NCBI GenBank assembly: GCA_035654795.1
Contig: DASRWC010000086.1
Location: 1 to 8,440, forward strand
Origin: JAAYLC01 sp035654795
GTDB taxonomy: Bacteria; Bacteroidota; Bacteroidia; Flavobacteriales; Flavobacteriaceae
Length of the DNA: 8,440 nucleotides
Direction of reading: 5' to 3'
Shown here piece after piece: positions 5,507 to 8,440 of the stretch. The position numbers and the translations under genes were made by a program. Every line of letters begins with the position of its first letter. Within the stretch, counting starts at the first letter, position 1. A model generated the notes under the pieces. It saw only the letters and a list, made by a program, of their open reading frames with translations. It had not been told where the DNA came from and searched no databases.

Positions 5507-7852
5507 TTGCTTTCCAAACTTCTCACGACACACAAAATAAAACTCACCATTCTTTCGGTGTTGTTGCTGCTTTGGATTTTCTGTTTGCCGTCTCCTTTAT
5601 TTGATGTTCCCTCGGCAACGGTTGTGGAAAGTAGTGACGGGCATTTGCTTGGAGCCCGAATTGCCGACGACGGACAATGGCGGTTTCCTGAAATAGATTC
5701 GATGCCTTTCCGATTTGAGCAGTGTTTGCTGCTTTTTGAAGATGAATATTTCTACAGTCATCCCGGATTCAATCCGGTTTCCATTTCCAAAGCTTTTTGG
5801 AACAATCTCAGCGGAAAATCGCGGCGGGGAGCGAGTACTATTACGCAGCAAGTGATTCGACTTTCGCGGAAAAACAAGAAACGCACTTATTTTGAAAAAG
5901 GCATTGAAATCATTCAGGCCACGCGATTGGAAGCAGGAAATCGAAAAAAAACGATTCTGAATTTATATGCATCGCACGCACCCTTTGGTGGAAATGTGGT
6001 GGGATTGGAAACGGCTTCATGGCGGTATTTCGGAATTCCTTCCAACGAGTTGAGCTGGGGGCAAGCGGCTGCTCTTGCCGTACTTCCTAATGCGCCGGCA
6101 CTTATTTTTCCGGGAAAAAATGAAGAGCTCTTAAAACAAAAACGGAACAAGCTGCTCCGGAAATTATTTGATAAAGGAATTATTGATGCCACCACTTTTG
6201 AACTGGCCAAAGAAGAAGCTCTTCCCGGGAAACCTTATCCGCTGCCGGACATAGCGCCGCATCTGGTGGAAAAGGTCAGAAAGGAACATAGTGGAAAACA
6301 CATCAAAACTACGGTGAATTTTGACTTGCAAAAGAAAGTAAACCGAATTGCCGAGACGCATTATTACACGCTTCGTCAGAATGAAATTCACAATCTCGCA
6401 ATATTGGTTCTGGATGTCGAAACACGGGATATTCTGGCTTATGTCGGGAATTCGCCAACAACTTCCGAGTATAAAAATCATGTCGATATCATTCAGAATC
6501 CGAGAAGTACCGGAAGTATATTGAAACCGTTTTTGTTTTCGTCTATGCTTCAGTCCGGTGAGATTTTGCCCGATATGCTGGTTGCCGATGTGCCTACTTC
6601 CATAAACGGTTACAATCCGCAAAATTACGACCGGAAATTCTATGGCGCTGTTCCGGCGAGTGTAGGGCTGGCGCGGTCTCTTAATGTTCCGGCAGTTCGG
6701 ATGCTTCGCGAATTTGGAATACAACGGTTTTACAACATTCTCGGAAAAACAAACCAGCGTTACATTGACAAACCTTCCGATTATTATGGGCTCTCCCTGA
6801 TTCTTGGCGGTGCGGAAAGCAGCTTGTGGGACATTACGAAAACCTATGCCGGAATGGCGGCGACATCGAATTATTACACCCAATCTTCCGGTCATTATCG
6901 GGAGAACGAATTTTCTCGAGAACCGTCTTATTTTAATGCCGGAATCGGATTCGGAAAAGAAATTTCCGAGCCGCCTGTTTGGGATGCCGGAGCTGTTTAC
7001 GCAACTTTTGAAGCTATGCAAAAAGTGAATCGACCAAGCGGGGAAGAAGCGTGGGAATTTTATTCGGAAAGTCAACCGATTGCTTGGAAAACCGGGACCA
7101 GTTACGGATTCAAAGATGCATGGGCAGTGGGCGTCACACCGAAATATGCTATCGGAGTTTGGGCAGGAAACGCATCGGGAGAAGGTCGTCCCGGACTTAC
7201 GGGAATTTTGGCAGCGGCACCTGTTCTTTTTGATGTTTTGAAAACGCTTCCGCATTCCGGTTGGTTTTTGCCGCCTTATGATGAAATGACAGAAGCAATT
7301 ATCTGCATCAAGAGCGGACATCAGGCCGGGCTTTATTGCGATGAAACGTACAAGCAATGGATTCCGAAGAACGGGGTGCGCTCGCCTTCATGCACCTATC
7401 ATCATCAGGTTTTTCTGAATAATTCCGAAACTTTTCAGGTGAATTCGTCTTGTTACGATTTATCCGAAATGAAACAAAAGCATTGGTTTTCGCTTCCGCC
7501 GGTTATGGAATATTTCTACGCGACGCAGCATCCCGAATACAGACCCTTGCCGCCTTTTGCACCGGATTGTGTTCGGGACGGTGAATCGGTTTTGGCATTT
7601 ATTTATCCAAAACGAAATGAGACGGTTTTGCTTCCGAAGGATTTTGATGAAACTATCGGGGAAGTTGTTTTTAAAGTTGCGCATCGTTTTCCGGATACCG
7701 AAGTTTATTGGTATCTGGATTCTCAATTCATCGGAATTACCGAAAATTTTCATGAACTGGCTTTTTCTCCTAAACCGGGAAAGTACTTGTTGACCGTTGT
7801 TGATGCGCACGGTAATAGAATTACCGAGAAAGTTACTATCGTTTATCCCTAA
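5507..7852 (+). CDS. pbpC: Penicillin-binding protein 1C (bifunctional glycosyltransferase/transpeptidase)
   Basis: This 781-residue class A PBP polymerises lipid II glycan strands and cross-links peptides in the periplasm. Residues 12-30 are the membrane anchor. The GT51 domain shows EDEYFYSH (catalytic Glu78), GASTITQQ (108-115), and HAPFGGNVVGLETASWRYFG (157-176), which is typical of PBP1C rather than PBP1A/1B. The transpeptidase domain shows GSILKP (Ser337, Lys340), SLN (391-393) and KTGTS (528-532), so both active sites look intact. Residues from about 686 form the C-terminal beta domain characteristic of PBP1C (BiPBP_C), preceded by a cysteine-containing segment (Cys600, 611, 629, 649, 687) that could form disulfides. 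The start is TTG at 5507: an in-frame stop lies at 5492-5494, and the first ATG comes only at codon 66, after the anchor and inside the pre-GT51 region. It is divergent from the O-acetylation-like operon. The alpha-2-macroglobulin gene often paired with pbpC is not seen upstream. No clear promoter was found. Confidence 0.97.
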   Translation: MLSKLLTTHKIKLTILSVLLLLWIFCLPSPLFDVPSATVVESSDGHLLGARIADDGQWRFPEIDSMPFRFEQCLLLFEDEYFYSHPGFNPVSISKAFWNNLSGKSRRGASTITQQVIRLSRKNKKRTYFEKGIEIIQATRLEAGNRKKTILNLYASHAPFGGNVVGLETASWRYFGIPSNELSWGQAAALAVLPNAPALIFPGKNEELLKQKRNKLLRKLFDKGIIDATTFELAKEEALPGKPYPLPDIAPHLVEKVRKEHSGKHIKTTVNFDLQKKVNRIAETHYYTLRQNEIHNLAILVLDVETRDILAYVGNSPTTSEYKNHVDIIQNPRSTGSILKPFLFSSMLQSGEILPDMLVADVPTSINGYNPQNYDRKFYGAVPASVGLARSLNVPAVRMLREFGIQRFYNILGKTNQRYIDKPSDYYGLSLILGGAESSLWDITKTYAGMAATSNYYTQSSGHYRENEFSREPSYFNAGIGFGKEISEPPVWDAGAVYATFEAMQKVNRPSGEEAWEFYSESQPIAWKTGTSYGFKDAWAVGVTPKYAIGVWAGNASGEGRPGLTGILAAAPVLFDVLKTLPHSGWFLPPYDEMTEAIICIKSGHQAGLYCDETYKQWIPKNGVRSPSCTYHHQVFLNNSETFQVNSSCYDLSEMKQKHWFSLPPVMEYFYATQHPEYRPLPPFAPDCVRDGESVLAFIYPKRNETVLLPKDFDETIGEVVFKVAHRFPDTEVYWYLDSQFIGITENFHELAFSPKPGKYLLTVVDAHGNRITEKVTIVYP

Positions 7853-7882
7853 AAAAATATTAACAGAAATTTTACACTGCTA

Positions 7883-7900
7883 GTTCGGTTGTTCCCGAAC
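7883..7900. promoter_or_regulatory. Inverted repeat over the -33 region: candidate operator of the GbsR-type regulator
   Basis: GTTCGG (7883-7888) and CCGAAC (7895-7900) are perfect inverted copies around TTGTTC. The repeat covers the presumed -33 TTG (7889-7891) of the regulator's promoter, where a dimeric winged-helix repressor would block transcription. It could also act as a weak terminator for pbpC, but no T-run follows it. Autoregulation is an inference from position. Confidence 0.4.
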
Positions 7901-7915
7901 CAATAGGTATCTTTG
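7889..7915 (+). promoter_or_regulatory. Flavobacterial-type promoter for the regulator gene
   Basis: TATCTTTG (7908-7915) matches TAnnTTTG exactly, and TTG (7889-7891) stands 16 bases upstream, close to the 17-23 base spacing described for Flavobacterium promoters. The box ends 18 bases before the ATG of the regulator gene. It lies in the short gap after pbpC, so the regulator probably has its own transcript. Confidence 0.55.
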
Positions 7916-7933
7916 CGCGTCTAAATTTCTAAA

Positions 7934-8419
7934 ATGGATAAAAAGCAACAACTCATTGAGAAACTCGGCGTATATATGGAGCATAAGGAGCAGATTGCAC
8001 CTTTGGCTGCCCGTATCATAGCTGCGTTGATTCTTGAGGGAAGAAAAGGAGCCACTTTTGACAGTCTGGTATGCCTGCTTCAAGCCAGTAAAAGCAGTAT
8101 TTCCACACATTTAAACAATCTTCAGGCAGCAGATACAATTGTGTATTACACGAAGCCCGGCGACCGGAAGAAATATTTTATGCTGAATACGAATGGCGCC
8201 ATAAATTCCATTGAACGGATGATTAATCAATGGAATCAGGAAGTAGAACTGCACAAAGAAATTTTGGATTATAAAAGGAATGTAAACCAACAATTAGCTC
8301 ACGATTCGGAAGACCGATTTGATTTGGATTTTCATAATGATTATCTGGATTTCCTGAATCAGGCGACAAACCTAATGAAAGCATTAAAAGTAAAACTGAT
8401 AAAAAATCAACAAGAATAA
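7934..8419 (+). CDS. GbsR/MarR-family winged-helix transcriptional regulator
   Basis: The protein has 161 residues and is cytoplasmic. The N-terminal helices contain LAARIIAALILEG (24-36), followed by TFDSLVCLLQASKSSISTHL (41-60), a helix-turn-helix with recognition helix about 52-63. A basic wing follows at YYTKPGDRKKYF (71-82). The segment ASKSSISTHLNNL and the PGDRKKYF wing are typical of GbsR-type regulators of Bacteroidota. The C-terminal 75 residues are predicted helical and charged, suited to dimerisation. It follows pbpC by 81 bases, which hold a promoter and an inverted repeat, and precedes another gene by 9 bases, so it probably heads an operon. In flavobacteria such regulators commonly precede TolC/RND efflux genes and repress them. 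That role is inferred from context, and the signal it responds to is unknown. Confidence 0.9.
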   Translation: MDKKQQLIEKLGVYMEHKEQIAPLAARIIAALILEGRKGATFDSLVCLLQASKSSISTHLNNLQAADTIVYYTKPGDRKKYFMLNTNGAINSIERMINQWNQEVELHKEILDYKRNVNQQLAHDSEDRFDLDFHNDYLDFLNQATNLMKALKVKLIKNQQE

Positions 8420-8428
8420 TCACAACTC

Positions 8429-8440
8429 ATGAAAAAGTTT
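8429..8440 (+). CDS. Start of the next gene (only four codons in window)
   Basis: ATG AAA AAG TTT (Met-Lys-Lys-Phe) starts 9 bases after the regulator's stop and runs off the edge. The start looks like the beginning of a signal peptide. Given the GbsR-type regulator in front, an outer-membrane efflux protein (TolC family) is a plausible guess, but four codons cannot show it. Confidence 0.4.

Noticed and set aside
6164..7357. 397-codon open frame on the minus strand inside pbpC
   Set aside because: It is a shadow of the well-supported PBP1C frame. Its product is Arg/Cys-rich with no domain pattern.
7883..7900. Intrinsic terminator for pbpC
   Set aside because: The stem is only six pairs and is followed by CAATAGG rather than a run of T. 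The operator reading fits the position better.
1..8440. tRNA, rRNA, CRISPR array, insertion sequence or prophage genes
   Set aside because: No spaced direct repeats, no transposase or integrase frame and no recognisable structural RNA were seen on either strand.

Overview
The window looks like chromosomal DNA of a Bacteroidota member, most likely Flavobacteriaceae. The reasons are: starts without Shine-Dalgarno sequences, a flavobacterial -7 box (TAnnTTTG) upstream of two genes, an Ser-Gln signal-peptide junction on a secreted protein, a PBP1C with a TTG start, and a GbsR/MarR regulator of the type that precedes efflux operons in this group. This taxonomy is inferred from sequence style, not from a database search.

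Layout. Four genes lie on the minus strand in the left 5 kb. Read in their own direction they are: a membrane-anchored SGNH hydrolase (5018-3564), a second, exported SGNH hydrolase (3567-2263), an AlgI/PatA-type MBOAT O-acyltransferase (2260-602) and, after a 168-base gap, the 5' part of a secreted beta-propeller-like protein that runs off the left edge (433-1). The first three are packed with an ATGA overlap and a 2-base gap, so they form one operon. On the plus strand, after a 488-base gap, come penicillin-binding protein 1C (5507-7852), a GbsR/MarR regulator (7934-8419) and the first four codons of another gene (8429 onward).

The 5019-5506 gap holds the operon promoter (minus strand), the decayed remains of a HigA/XRE-type antitoxin in three reading frames (about 5177-5458), and a small perfect hairpin. 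PBP1C has no gene directly upstream on its own strand.

How the genes may work together. MBOAT plus SGNH proteins is the standard set for moving acetyl groups across the inner membrane onto an envelope glycan and for trimming them. One MBOAT with two paralogous SGNH proteins, divergent from a peptidoglycan glycosyltransferase/transpeptidase, resembles the patA-patB-ape1 peptidoglycan O-acetylation cluster of Gram-negative bacteria. An exopolysaccharide or other glycan remains possible as the substrate. The regulator and the gene after it look like a separate, self-regulated efflux unit, with an inverted repeat sitting on the -33 region of its promoter.
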